A stretch of 64,000 nt of DNA from Turritopsis dohrnii (Eukaryota > Cnidaria > Hydrozoa > Anthoathecata > Oceaniidae), in contig BQMF02000030.1 in assembly GCA_027922465.2 (NCBI GenBank), positions 1,116,001 to 1,180,000 on the forward strand, in the 5' to 3' direction. Positions 11,341 through 24,900 of this stretch are shown here, in pieces (positions within the stretch are counted from its first letter, which is position 1; every line of letters starts with the position of its first letter). Under the pieces are notes generated by a model, which was given only the letters and a program-made list of their open reading frames with translations, was not told the origin of the DNA and did no database searches. Made by a program: the position numbers and the translations under genes.

Positions 11341-12256
11341 TAAAAGCCAGATTTATTTATTTATAAAAAAGGAAATAAGCTTTTCCTTCTTCAATGCATT
11401 ATACAAGTTTACTTTTTATTGCCACGACTATTTCCAAATTCTCAATGATTTCCTCGACATGTTTGAAGAATACTGATTCCAAGTGTAAACGGTAGCAGCA
11501 AAATTACTTGTTAAAAAAATGCTTTCGACATTTTACTGAAAGTTTTAAAAAGTTCTTTAAAGCTTTTTTTTTGGCGATATCTTACTGGTGGAAAACAGGC
11601 ATAAACGATAAATTGTTGTTTGTTTAAAATTACTAGTTGTTGTAAATAGGGTCTAAAAGTAAAACAACAGCAAATTGATTTATTACAAGACAAAAGAATT
11701 TACGTAGAAAAAACACGCGTTTCTTTATATTTTTAATTATAATTTCTTGAAACCGAACAAATAACTGCCTTTTTGAAATGGATTTTTGAAAGCCCCTTAA
11801 TGTACAGTGATAGATAGCTAATAAACGTATAAGTTAATAAGAAAGTCTGAACTGAGCTTTACTAACATGAAAAACATCTATTTTCAAGTACCAAAGTACA
11901 TTCAGTACCATAAGTAACTAAAAGTCCCAGTTTTATGTAGACCTATTTGACTAATATCCACTCCTTCATAAATTGTGATAAGATATCGAAGAAAAAGCTT
12001 TAGAAGTTTGAGATGTAAAACTTTTGAAAATTCAAAAGGCTGCGTTCTTTCATTAGAATTTATATTGAGTTTTTTGTGAAGTCTCACAGTCTCCAAATCG
12101 TAGACTAATTGCCATGATTGTAGGAGTCCACGGGTGTTTTGATACTGTATCTGCTTCCGCTGCTAGTCTTTCATTTATGTAAAAACAAAGACGGTGAAGG
12201 TTTTTTTACTCCTATTTTATTCTACGATAGAGGGACGTCCACGTACGTAAAGACTT

Positions 12257-12544
12257 ATCTACCACATAACGATTTATCTACCACATAACGATTTATCTAC
12301 TACGTAACAATTTATCTACTACGTAACGATTTATCTACTACGTAACGATTTATCTACTACGTAACGATTTATCTACCACCTAACGATTTATCTACTACGT
12401 AATGATTTATCTACCACGTAATGATTTATCTACCACGTAACGATTTATCTACCACGTAACCATTTATCTACTACGTAACGATTTATCTACCACGTAACGA
12501 TTTAACTACCACGTAACGATTTAACTACCACGTAACGATTTAAG
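12257..12544. repeat. 19-bp tandem array, right arm
   Basis: About fifteen copies of ATTTATCTACCACGTAACG, the inverse of the left-arm unit. Confidence 0.9.
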
Positions 12545-12959
12545 TAGTGCACAATGTGAGTTGTTTACTGCGCAAGTCGAGGAAATTACTGCGCATTCAA
12601 ATAGATCCACCTTGCAATACAGAAAAACTACATCGCAATACGCTTTTATTACAGCGCGAAATGAAGTCACTACTGCACAAAACGAAATCACTACTGCACA
12701 AAACGAAATATCTACTGCGCAAAACGAAATTTCTACTGCGCAGAATATCAGAAGATCACTTATGGCAGCTATGGCATTCCATAACGGGAGCTCAGACCTG
12801 TTGCTTCGATTCTAATTTACGTTGTTTACTTTGTGGTTTCACTTACCGTACAAAAATATAATTTTATAATTAATTTACCGTACAAAAAACCGTATGTTTA
12901 TTTCTCATAAAACATACGGTTCTGTGTGTTGCATGTCCTTAGAAAATATCATAACAAAC

Positions 12960-15900
12960 ATGGCGGATAGAAACAGCCGATCAAGCAGTGGTAAATCTCG
13001 AAAAAGTGTAAAGTCTAATTCACCTGCAGTGTCAGATGTTGTTGAACAAATCACAATTAAAGCACTACAAGATCTTAAATTTTCTAATGAAGAATTAGAA
13101 AACCAAAATGAAACCGGTAAGCCATCTACACGTTTTCACAGGAACATTTTGTTTGTTCACCACCACCACACCACACACTGACTGAGTGAGAGTCTCGAGA
13201 TCTATTTTTGTTTATGGACTTGGATGAATATTCAGTTCATCCATCCTGTCTGAATTTTTTATGCTAACTGGATGATTTCTAAGTGATTTAGTGTTTATTA
13301 ATGTATCCATTTTTCTCTATTCTTACTGTTCCGACTTCATCTTCCAAGATGATTTGATTCTTCCAAGATGGTTTAGTTTGGGAAATTCTTCCAAACGACA
13401 AGTCATTGTGTGAGATTGATCTGTTATTTACATTTTCTATATCATTTACATTTATACTGTGAAACATTTGCTAAAATCTTTTAGAGATACTTTATGATAC
13501 TACCTGTTACAAACCTAGTCCTTAAATATTGATTGAAACTTACAGATAGAATTGTGTCTGCAAATAATAAATTTATTGTTATAAACAATGTTTATGAACA
13601 TTTTTTTATTTTGGTTTGACAAAATATTGTAACCAATGCTAATACATATAAAATATGTAGTGACATTCACTCGGCATCTACTTCAACAAACCATAAATGT
13701 TGCGGATTTGGAGTTTGAACATTGTACAATTACATAGAAGTGGTGTCAAGAATTTTTTTTACCATATTTCCCAATATAAAAAGACATCAAATGTTGGGAA
13801 AATTTCGAACTAATGAAAAATAGATCAGTCAATCATTATAATGTCCAATTGTTTTTAAACAAATTATATTTTTATTTATCACATATGATACACTCGCACT
13901 AAAAAAGAAGAAGAAAATTTATTTTAATGAGGTGAACAGGGAGAAACTCTAGGTTGCCTTGTCAAAAATTATGAAAATTCTTAATTGCTGAAGAAAATTT
14001 CAATAGATGTTCATAGTATATAGCACAATATAATATCAGGCATTTGATAATGGATGATCAAGATATGTGACGATTTGAGGGAAAATCACTACAAGCGATA
14101 ATAGCGCTCGCATCGAGAAGTAGCGCTAAATTTATCGCTAACATTGACGAACTTAGCGATAAATATAAGCAGCACAAAAAGCGCTTTCAAGAATAATTAA
14201 TTAATTATTCAAGAATAATTAATTTGTTGCTAATATATTCATCATAAATATTATTCATCTTTCCGTCTTTTTTATACGTAAGTTTACTTGTGTGTGTCAA
14301 CACAACCTCCAGACAATCTTTCACATAAACTTCACGAAAAGCCGAAGGAAACAGGTGTTATTTTATTTAAACGAAAGTGAGTATTTCAAAAGAGAACTTT
14401 CGCAACTCGTCAAGCCGAAGTTAAAATGTTTTTATTTTTCTCTTCCTACATTCATACTTCATCCTAATATTGAACCTAAAGACATTATCGATGCAGTGAC
14501 AGAAGTCAATAATGATCACTAAAAACGTTGTGATCAATTTAATTAAGGGTACATCTCCACCCAGTGCAAGTGAAATGTCTTTCGAAAGAATAATAATAAA
14601 GGTTTTGCTATCGAAAAAACTTTTAATGTAATGTGTCTTTAATATTGTAAAAGTTTTCTCCCAAGAGCTTATAGAATGGCAATCGAACAATCTAGAAAAA
14701 AAGAATTATCATAGATGGTTTCTACTTGTGGTTGCTTTCGAACTAACTTCTGTATCTTTAATCTCCAACTGAATATAGGAACCAGTCAATTAAGTTCAAT
14801 TTAATACACATGCAGGTGCTACCTGTAAATGTTTCAAAATAATACATTACCAAATCGAATAACACAGTATTTTAAATTGGCTTTCAGATTTGTGCTGAAG
14901 GTGCCGGAATAACAAATAAAATAAAAAGCGTTTCGGAAACTTTTTATTTCTCGAGAAATATGTCCGCTCGTCTGTTCAGTCATAACATCAGAGTTTATCA
15001 TGTCAAAACAAGCGAGTTTGTTTTGTGTTTATTGCTATTTGGCGAAAAAATAGTTAAATCACTGATATTTGAGAACTTCATAAAACAACACATGGTATGT
15101 GAAATTGTATAAACAAAAGACTTGAACAAAACTTTTTGACGATAATAACGGTAATCTGTGCCCTTAAAGGATATTAATGATATTAACGATTTCACTTTCA
15201 TCTCATTCGATATTCTGTCCGTTTCACATAATTAATTGAACCAACATTATTATACGAATAATTTAGTGATAAATCAAATACTTATCGCTAAACTTTAGCG
15301 CTTTTTCGTAAAGAGCGATATTTATAAGCGATAATAGTGATAATGATAAAACTACAAGCGCTAAATTTATCACTAATATTGTTACTACATTTGTAAATAA
15401 GAACAAATTAGCGCTAAAACCCATTGTTCTTTTAGCGCTATTAGCACTTTGTATAAAGCGCTATTATCGCTTGTAGTGATTTTCCCTCGAATCGTCACAT
15501 ATATCAAAATAGTATGTCACCATGGACCTTTCTGTCCTCCATAATGATGTCAGGGATTTTTCCAAGCACTTGGTTACTACTGTTTTTGGTAGAGAAGATT
15601 GACTTTTACAGTCCAGGGCAGAGCTTGGTGGAGTCTTAGTGGGGAAAGCCCGGGGAAGCTCCGCAATTTTAGCGATTTATATGTCCACAAACAGGCTTTG
15701 CCATGAGAAGCGTGCGATCGCACACGTACAAGATGTCTTAGACATGTGATCGGTTGTATACGTGGATTTGTATGAGTGTTCCTCATGCTACTATTATTAA
15801 GATGGTTGTTTCGTTCAAAATAATTGAATGTAAACTGTTCAGAGAATTTTAAGAAGTTTCTCTTTGTGAAAATTTTGGTTAGGCTTCCATTTCCCTGTGT

Positions 15901-18900
15901 TATTGTAAATGGATTGGAAACTAAGATGCTTTTTAAAAACATGTCCTACTGTTATCTCTTATTACGTTTTCAATGTTCTTTCGTTTGGTGAAGAAATGAA
16001 TTCGTAAAAAGGAAATTTCAATACCTTAGCAATGGTGGTTGCTCCCCCTAGCCACGGAACATTTGGTAAACAATGGGCTTAATTACTTAATCTTATCTTG
16101 TTGATTGAATAATGTAAGTTGAGTGTGTCTTGTTTCATGTAGATAATTGAGTATATTTTTGAGTTCCTCCCCCTACCAGCAAAAATAATTTTTCATTTCC
16201 CAGTTTGAATATTATAGGCAAAAGAAGATCGTGATCACATTTATGGCAAACACAAGCTGTGGTCATAGCTATGTTTTTTGTTGTATTATATTTAAATTGA
16301 TCCTTTGCACTTTCTTGGAGCTATTGCATGACCTGTAGAAGATCACGATATTTCTTTTGTTGTTTACTCTCTTAAAACATGTTTTTAAGTACTATGCGTT
16401 AAAGAGTTAAAGAATGTTTAATTGACAATGAATGATTGAGTTTCAATTACCGGTAAACCGTAATTGGAAAGTGCTTGGAAAAAGCCCTGGGTTTATGTAC
16501 TGGAACAATACTATAACATATAGAGCATCTCATCAGTTTATTTATATATTTGCCTCAGCAAGTTAGCCTTCACAGGGAGGCAACAATTCCAAAAATTTCT
16601 CACTAGTCATTAAGAATTAGTTTTTCTTTTTGGCTACAGATATCTATGTTTTACTCTTTTCTATTATCGTGCTGAAAAAGTTAATCCTTCATGATGTTAT
16701 TGATATGTTGGTATTATTCAGAAAAGAACAGGAGAGTGAGATTTATTTATTTATTTACGAATGTTTATGGAAAGACAGTGAAGATGAATGTAAAACTAAT
16801 CAAAAAAAAAAATTCACATAGAACTAAGATGGATATCAAATCATACAAATAAAGTATTAATCAAAAATAAAAATAAACTATAATAATTGAATTACTAATG
16901 TATAGTCATGCTAAGGCCTGTTGTTGGTAAAGATGCTGGCTTGATATGGCTTGCAAAGCTTTTCATCTGTAGCCATTATTGTTTTTTTGCAAAGCCCTTA
17001 AATAAAGTTGCCAGCCAGAACACTCAGTACTGAGTATTCTATTCTACTCACTCCAACTGAGCTTCACAACATTATTGGTATGGCCATGATGACCAAAAAT
17101 AAAATGCAACAGTGGAATTTTTAATCTTTGTTTCATCGTTAACAGGTCATAAATGATATCGCAGTGTTGAAATCTTGACAGAAGTTTCTAACTAGTGTTT
17201 TAATTCTTAATTTCTATTTAAATTATGTAGAAGTTAAATACTTTATGTTCACAAATTTCTTGTTAATGTTGCCTCTATGTTGAAGAATTTAAAAATGAAT
17301 TATAACACCTCTGACATTAAGTAACTAAAGGCAATATAGCTGACAAGTTCCATTGAATTATTTGTCCAACAGTCTATTTATGGTATCACAGGCCAGGCTT
17401 TTTATAAGTTTTTCATAAATCTCCCAAAGGAAAATGAAAAATAAATCACAAAATTGAAAACGAACAGCATATTCATCTTGTAGAGTTCAAAAACTGATCT
17501 AAAAAATGTATAAGATTATTTAGCTATCCCCAACCGTCATCAAAATATCAAAAATCTGATGGCTCATTCCTGTCCCCTGAAATAATTTGACCCAATTTCT
17601 TCCATCAGAGCTTTAGCTAGCCTCGCGGGTAACATAATAATATCTTACCCTAGTCAAGTCTTTATCATTACCCTTCATCAGTTTACATAAAAATATAGTA
17701 ACACTAGTCTCTGTTTGAGGAAAGGGTTTTGTATTTAAGCAGCTACTGTTCTGAATCTTTAGGTTCAATTGCTGAGAACCCTTCAGATGAAACCATTGCA
17801 AAACTGCAGACACTCATACAAGAAGAAGAACGTTACTATGATAACAACAACCATTTCCAAGGAGAAGAAAACGACAACGGTGAAAATGGTGAAGAAGATG
17901 ATGACAATGATGATGATATTATCGATGATCAGTCAGAAGGAGTTGAAGATAGCGGAATGGACGTGGGCATTGATACCGATTCGGAGAATGATGAGAATGC
18001 TGAACCTGATAGTGATCTCATTGTTTTAGACCCAGACCATGTGAGTAAAAAATGTTTTGAAATTATACTTTTATCCAGTCCAGTTATCTGTCTTCTTAAT
18101 CTGTTTTTTTTTTTTTTTTTTTTTTACAACACTCCATTATTTTACAGAATTAAGAATGGCTTGTTGAACAGGCAATTTTATCAAAATTCTGTATTATTTA
18201 ATAAGAATATCAAAACAAATTTGTTTTCTTGGTAAGCATGAACTTTGCCAAGTACTTACAATTATTTAAATTATGATTGAAAATTTAGCCATTGATGAGA
18301 AGATTTCAAAACGCTTACAAACAGCATTTGCTCAAACAAGACGAAAAAGCTGCTTTAGAGTTGCGTGAATTGGTAGGTACTAATATTCTTCACTGATGTA
18401 ATAAAAATCCTACTTATAAATTACTTTAATTTACTATCGACTGCACATAGACAGAAGAATACAACAACAGCCAAAAACAGAGGGAGGAAATTGGTGTTGA
18501 ACTTTATGGTGTGCAGCAGGAGCTTGCAAGACAGCAAATGCATTTAGAGAAGTATCACAACGACTTCAACAAGCAATCACAACTTCGTAAACAATGTGAG
18601 ACCAAGTTGACGGAAATAAGAGCACTTCATAAACAAATGCTGAATGAGTCCCGTAACCAATATAAAAAAGGTATATATATATTTATCCTGTGTGATGGTT
18701 TGGGATTTTGGTTAGAAGAGGAAAGAGAAATGAACCTTGCAAAGAAGATCTGCTAAACACGTTTTTCTCATGCTTTGAAATAATATTATCCATAAGAAGC
18801 TTGACACACAGATTCAATATTCATTTTATTTTTATAAATCACTACAAGCTTTCGGAGGTGCTTCCTCCATGATCACGTATTAAAATTTTTTTGTTACAAT

Positions 18901-21900
18901 GTATAATTTATAGAAAAATATATTGTCAAGAGACGTAAACTAAGGTGTCAAAATAAATAATTACAAAGAGAACAGATAAAAAAAAAATAATAATAATCAA
19001 ATTTTATTCAAAATAATTCAAAAATTTTTTTGTTACAATGTATAATTTATAGAAAAATATATTGTCCAGAGACGTAAACTAAGGTGTCAAAATAAATAAT
19101 TACAAAGAGAACAGATAAAAAAAAAAAAAATAATCAGATTTTATTCAAAATAATTCAAGCGGGATAGACTGAATGTTCCTATTAAGAATAGGTTTGTCAC
19201 GGTTAATTAAGAGACTCTCCTTCAGTGTGAGTTTGAAATCATTGGACTCACGTGCCAAAATTTTAAAATCATCAAATGAAGGAGAGGAGTGACAAAATAA
19301 TGAATGTTCGAAGACTGAGGTATAACTGTTAGGTTGTATAGACTTCTTCTTACCAGTAAGGTGAGAAATACCTAAGTGTTCACAAATCCGAACTTTGAAA
19401 TGGCGTTTGGTTTTGCCATAATAAGAAGCATTGCAGCCACTACACTTGTAACAATAAACAAGTCCAGATTGTAATAACTTAAGCATTCTATCTTTAAAAC
19501 GAAAGAGAGATTGTAGCCTAACATTGGCTCGAAAAATTAAGCGAAGGTTACACTGTGGTAACTTCTCACGAAATAAGTTGTACAATCGTGTCCTAATCTT
19601 AAGCGATGTGATACCCAAATAAGGAAGAACAAAAAGAACATCTTTCTTAGGGACTGTGTAAACCATCTCAGTTTTAGGTCGAATAATTTTACTGAGAGAG
19701 CGTCTAATGCAAGAGTCAATCATGCTATTGGGGTATCCATTTCTCCTAAATATATCCTTGAGAAATGAAACCTCCTCATGAAACTTATAATAACTAGAAC
19801 AGATGTTATAACAATGATTAAGTAAGGAAAAAATTAGTCCGTGTTTGTAAGAAAGTGGAATGAAGCTAGTGAAATTGGTAAAAACACCACTGAAGGTAGG
19901 TTTGCGATAGACACTGGTTATGATCTTATTAAATAGTCTAGACACCTTAACATCAAGAAAGGAAAGAACTTTGTCGTGTTCTATTTCCTTGGTAAAGTTG
20001 ATGTTAGTGTGTTTAGAGTTGATATAGTTATGAAATAAATCGACATGTTCGGGCAACGAGAACATTACAAAAATATCATCAACATAACGTCTGTAGTAAA
20101 TTGGCTTAAAATCAGATGGACACTCCTCTAACCACTTACGTTCATGAAAACACAAGAACGCATTGGCCAAAGTAGGTCCAAGGGGCGAGCCCATAGCTAC
20201 ACCATCAATTTGTTTGTAGTATTTCCCATTAAACATAAAGAAAGAATCAGTGGTGGAAAGTTCTAATAACTTACGTAACTGGCATTTAGAAAAACCATTA
20301 CACCTACTATCCGCTTCGGGGAACAGTTGACTAAGACAAAATCAATAGTTTCAGAAAGTGGCACATTTGTAAAAAGTGAGTCAACATCAAAACTAGCCAT
20401 GAAAAGTGAAGGATTCTGTTGTCTAATTTCATCGGCGAAAGCAAAAGAATCCTTAACAGTGTAGTCATTGGTGGTTAAAGAAGCAAGTAAAGGAACAAGA
20501 AACTTAGCCAATGCATAAGTGGGAGTACCAATGGCAGAGAAATAATGTCCTACTAAAAGATCTTTTAGTAGTGATATAAATCAACCTTAGATAACATAAA
20601 AATAAGTTGTTTTGTTAATTAATTTTTTCTTTTCATGATTTGTGACTGGTATTTTGGTCACACTTTCAAATGAAGTGATATTACTCTCAAAACAACATGG
20701 TTCTTGATAGAAAAGAATTTAGAATGAATGTGGATAAAATAAATCGCGAATGTGCTGTCTCTTTTATTATCAATTGTGATTTACACAATAAGTTCAGTTG
20801 CAATTGAATTGACACCAAACTCTGTGTCTCTTTTAGCAAATGACATTCAAAGTGAGATGGAAAATATTGCTGCAAAGATTTTATACATGGAATCAGCAAA
20901 AACAGATGTTCGATCAGATATTGCTGTTCTGAAAAGGGCTGCCGAAAAAGCAGAAAGCGAAGTTTTGAAGGCACAGAAGGAAAAGCAACGACAGGTACAA
21001 TAAACAGAAAATTTTGTTGTATATAATTCAAAAAATAGCATAGTTCAAATTACATTTGAAGCTTTGTGAAGGAATGATTCTAACCAATATTAGTGATGAT
21101 TGTTTATTTTTATTTATTATCTCAAATTTGCAGTTGTTTTCTGGAAAAGATGACTGTGTTCTCCATGAATTTTATAATTGCTTCCTTTTATGTTTGTGAA
21201 TATTTCAGGAAAACCTTCTGAAATATTGGCAAAACATCCAAACTATTCCTGTTTTCTTTAATTAGATTTTGATAAAAGGACTGACAAAAAGTATAATTGA
21301 GGTCTAATCTATGATCAGATCAGTTGGATTAAATCATTAAACAAAATTAGTAAGATGTCTGCCATGGGGTTTTCTATCATATTCAATTAAAGCAATTTTT
21401 AACTTTCCTTAACATAATCGTAAAGTGTATCTGTTGATGTTCACTTCACAAAGGACCTGTTCTTTTATTCATGAAATAAAAAGACATGTTTATTTTTATA
21501 AAATTTAATATTCAAGACAAACAGAAGCTTTTCGAACTACTCTTCATCATCAGTGTTAAAGTAAATTGCATTGGTGGATTGATTTGGTTATATGGTTTTA
21601 TGATGGTTTTAATGATGGTTACTTTTTTGCTACCTGTTCTTTTGCAAGAACAGTATGTCATCCTCACTGAATTTTTTTCAATATCTTGATTTGTTTTATT
21701 TACATGGACAATTTTTAATGTCATTTCAGGATCTGCTTGTCAATAAACTTGTAACTGCTATTGATCATCTCCGTGGTGATATCGCCATGTACTCAGCACA
21801 AATAGAAGCACAACGTGAAGAAACAAAGGCAGCTGCTAGAACATTGACGGAAGCATCTACTGAGTTAGAAGTAATCGTTATTTACTGTTTTTTATCTTTG

Positions 21901-24900
21901 GTTCTGGTTATGTTTCTGTAAGGTTGTGAAAAGCCTGATTGTTTACAAACAAGTGATTTATTTCAGCATTTTATGATTTTATGGATGACTTGTTTACTCT
22001 TTTGTACTCATAAACCTTTAACTGAATTAAAATCTGATCAAAATCGGTTTTTTGTCAACGGTTACAATGGAAGTTTTAATAATGTTCTTCTGATTAATAG
22101 GCGATCGAACTTGAAAAGAAGCAACTACTGCAGCAATGGAATAACAGTTTGATTGGAATGAAAAGACGCGATGAGGCTTACACAGCCATTCAGGAAGCTG
22201 TCAGGTACACGTTTTTATTATCTTCGACTTAATAGAGTAACTTTAAAATGTCTGGAATTGGCACATTTCACATATATAGATGAAGAATAAGCCGAACTAA
22301 AATATCAATTTAAGCATCATATATATCAGCCTCAAGTCAGTGAATAAATTTATTGAGAAATCCAATTATCAATGAGTAGATTTCAGTAAAAATGCTGTTT
22401 GTTCCACTGACTTTGACAATTTTGACCACTGGGGGGAATTAGTCAAAATCACTTTAACTTTCTCCAAAATTGTCCTCTCTCTATTTTTTGTAATAATTTT
22501 TATTCCAAAGTTTTAAGAAGGTTTGCTTCTGTTTATGCCTTGTTTGTTTGTTTGTGTAGTGTACAAGGACAACAGATTATGGCTGTTGAAACTGAGCTGG
22601 ATGGATACAAACGGCAGATATTGAAAGCACAGGAACAGAATGAGCAGTTAACATATATGTACAATCGCATCGAAGCCGACATTGTGTCTGTAAAAAAACA
22701 GATCATGATTGCTCAAAACAAACATGAAGCTTTGAAGATTGAATACAGTACATATAGCAGGACGCTGCATAACACGGAACAAAACTTGAGCAGGGCGCAG
22801 ACAGTGAGTATTAGTTGTACAAGTTGTTAGGTGGAAGAAAATTTCAGGTTGTGGTTTCAGTCAAGTTATCTTTTAACTAACCAATTCATTACAATTGAGA
22901 ATGTCCCAGTAAAAACGTATTTGTTTAAAAGATACTGTACAGGAGTACATGTATATGGAAAGACACACAATAATATGCACGCTATTTCAATGAAAATGCT
23001 CTCTGTTGTTGCTTGTGATTTTTTACAATTTTTTCACTTTGGTGTATGCATTATTACTATGTTTTGCTTCTATGCAATCCCAGGTTTTAGACACTATCAG
23101 GTGACGCACACCATAAAAAGTTGCCAAGAATTAAAGCGCTTCATTGGAGATTTTTTTCAAGTTAAAATCAAATGTTACTAGATTGTTTGTTTTGATGGTT
23201 GTTCTATGAGGGAAACTACATTTGAAAACTTCGATATTCTAAATACATACAATCTTATAGGAAGTCACACTGAAGAAAAGTGAACTGGTGAATATACGCA
23301 AACAAATTGAAAAAGAATTTCTTGCCAAGACAAAGCTAGAAGACAGTATAATGGAATGTATGCAAGAACAATTGACTGCTGATAAAGCTTCTGAATACAC
23401 GAAGAAGATGACTGAAAAAAATCGTAAACGAGCCAGACAGCTGGTAAGTAATTGTTATCATTTTCAATTGTTATTGTTGTGTTGTTTTACAATACTTACT
23501 TTCTGTTACTTTCTGTTTTTTCTATAGTTGAAGGTCTATTTCGGATATCTGTTTACAGCTTTGATTGAAATATTTCATATAGCATAAGCAGGGTTGAAGT
23601 GCTTCATCGTTTTAATACCCACGCACTTGTGATTAGCATTAATTAAACTTTAAAAGCCGATTTTACACTAGATGGAATGCTCTATTAAAAATACACTGGC
23701 TTTTGCTTCGTACCTCCACCAAAAGCATCTGTGTAAATCGTTGATTTCAACTTGTGCACTTCAGAAAATTCTGCCTAATTGAATACCTTCATTTGCGTAG
23801 ATTTTATCCGACTAGTTAATAACTGACTTAATTGTTGACTTCGTCTGAAACAGAAAATGTAAAGCCACAGTTAAGGCAGAGATATGTACATAAGCCACAG
23901 TTTCAACACAAACATAGGGAGGTTAGGAATCACATCAAGTCGGAATAACCTTAACGGTTTATGGGTGGCCTTGAATGCTTCAAATCTCTGTTATGTTATC
24001 TATAGGAGCGTTCAGTTGCTGAGGCGGAAAATGATATTTCCAAGGATGTGTTGGAAGTCTCCAATGCAACGACACGAGTGCGCAGTCTGCAAGAAATCCT
24101 TTCGAACATCAACAACGTCATCCATCAGAAAAATGAAACCATCTCGAAGATTGAGAACGAGATTGTCAAACGAAATGCAGTGATTGAGAAGAAACAAGGC
24201 ATGATTGACCAGTTCAGCAAGAAGATTGATGTATTGATCAACAAGGAAGGGGTGAGCAGTTGTTCTGTGGTTCGATCCTATCTTGTGTCTTTGCAGTAAA
24301 ACACAGCTTACTCTCCTTATCTCGAATATTGGCTTTTTCGAACCTCTCCCTTTCCTCGCGAACAAACCTTGGTACCGACAACATTTACAGTCCGCTATAA
24401 ATCTTTTTATCCGGTCCATTAAAAGTTCGAGATAGCGGGACTCGACTGTATTATCTTATGGAAGAATAACCTCTTTTCTTTTTTCCTTTTCTGAACTATT
24501 ACATAGGTTTTGGTTATACTTGGATATTATAGTCTGGATTTTAAGAGCTCATTTAGACTCCGTGCTGTGCCGACATGTTCTTAATCACGGTTATATTTTT
24601 GTGATGATCTTTGATGATCGATTTCACAACTGGCATATTCTTCGTCTTTGTATTCTATTAAATATCCACGATCTGTTTTCTTAGGATGACGCATACACTG
24701 GTCCTTTAGAGTTCCAAATCAAAACTCTGCAAAAACAGATCGAATCGACTGGCAGTGAATGTTTGGAACTGCAACAGTACTGGCTTCGACAGCAGAGTGA
24801 ACTTGTCAAAATTGTCAGCGATGTCGCTGAACAGACGACAGAAATCGACACGAAGAAGAAGCAGTCTACCATCTTGCTGCAGAAGAAACTTCGTCTTGAA

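Larger units (their letters stand above)
9764..12783. mobile_element. 3 kb foldback-type element with ~500 bp arms
   Basis: The left end TATGGAATGCCATAGCTGCC is the inverse of the right end GGCAGCTATGGCATTCCATA. Each arm has an outer ~200 bp block containing scattered CTGCGCA units (left 9764-9966, right 12545-12783) and an inner tandem array of a 19-bp unit, GTAGATAAATCGTTACGTG (left 9967-10225, right 12257-12544, opposite orientation). The 2 kb centre carries an inverted HINE-like copy and a hairpin MITE and no transposase. Long inverted arms built from short tandem repeats are the hallmark of foldback elements (Drosophila FB, sea urchin TU). It ends about 175 bp upstream of the CCDC40 start codon. 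Confidence 0.8.
13117..17762 (+). other. CCDC40 intron 1
   Basis: A 4.6 kb intron with no additional exon recognised. It holds the 1.44 kb inverted-repeat element (14062-15505), a diverged HINE-like copy (17462-17612) and otherwise AT-rich unique-looking sequence. Confidence 0.7.
18838..20580 (-). mobile_element. Penelope-like element, 5'-truncated, in CCDC40 intron 4
   Basis: A minus-strand reverse transcriptase plus GIY-YIG element lies antisense in the intron between CCDC40 exons 4 and 5. It has a tandem duplicated 3' untranslated segment (18885-19155) and a hammerhead-like motif at its distal end (18840-18876). The coding part begins in mid-domain near 20545 at [18 protein letters not shown], so the RT N-terminus is missing. 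Confidence 0.9.

Noticed and set aside
15577..15942. 121-codon minus-strand ORF in CCDC40 intron 1
   Set aside because: No domain, no splice signals, and its composition resembles the surrounding intron.
24012..24419. 135-codon antisense ORF over CCDC40 exon 10
   Set aside because: Antisense to a confirmed exon with no known motif.
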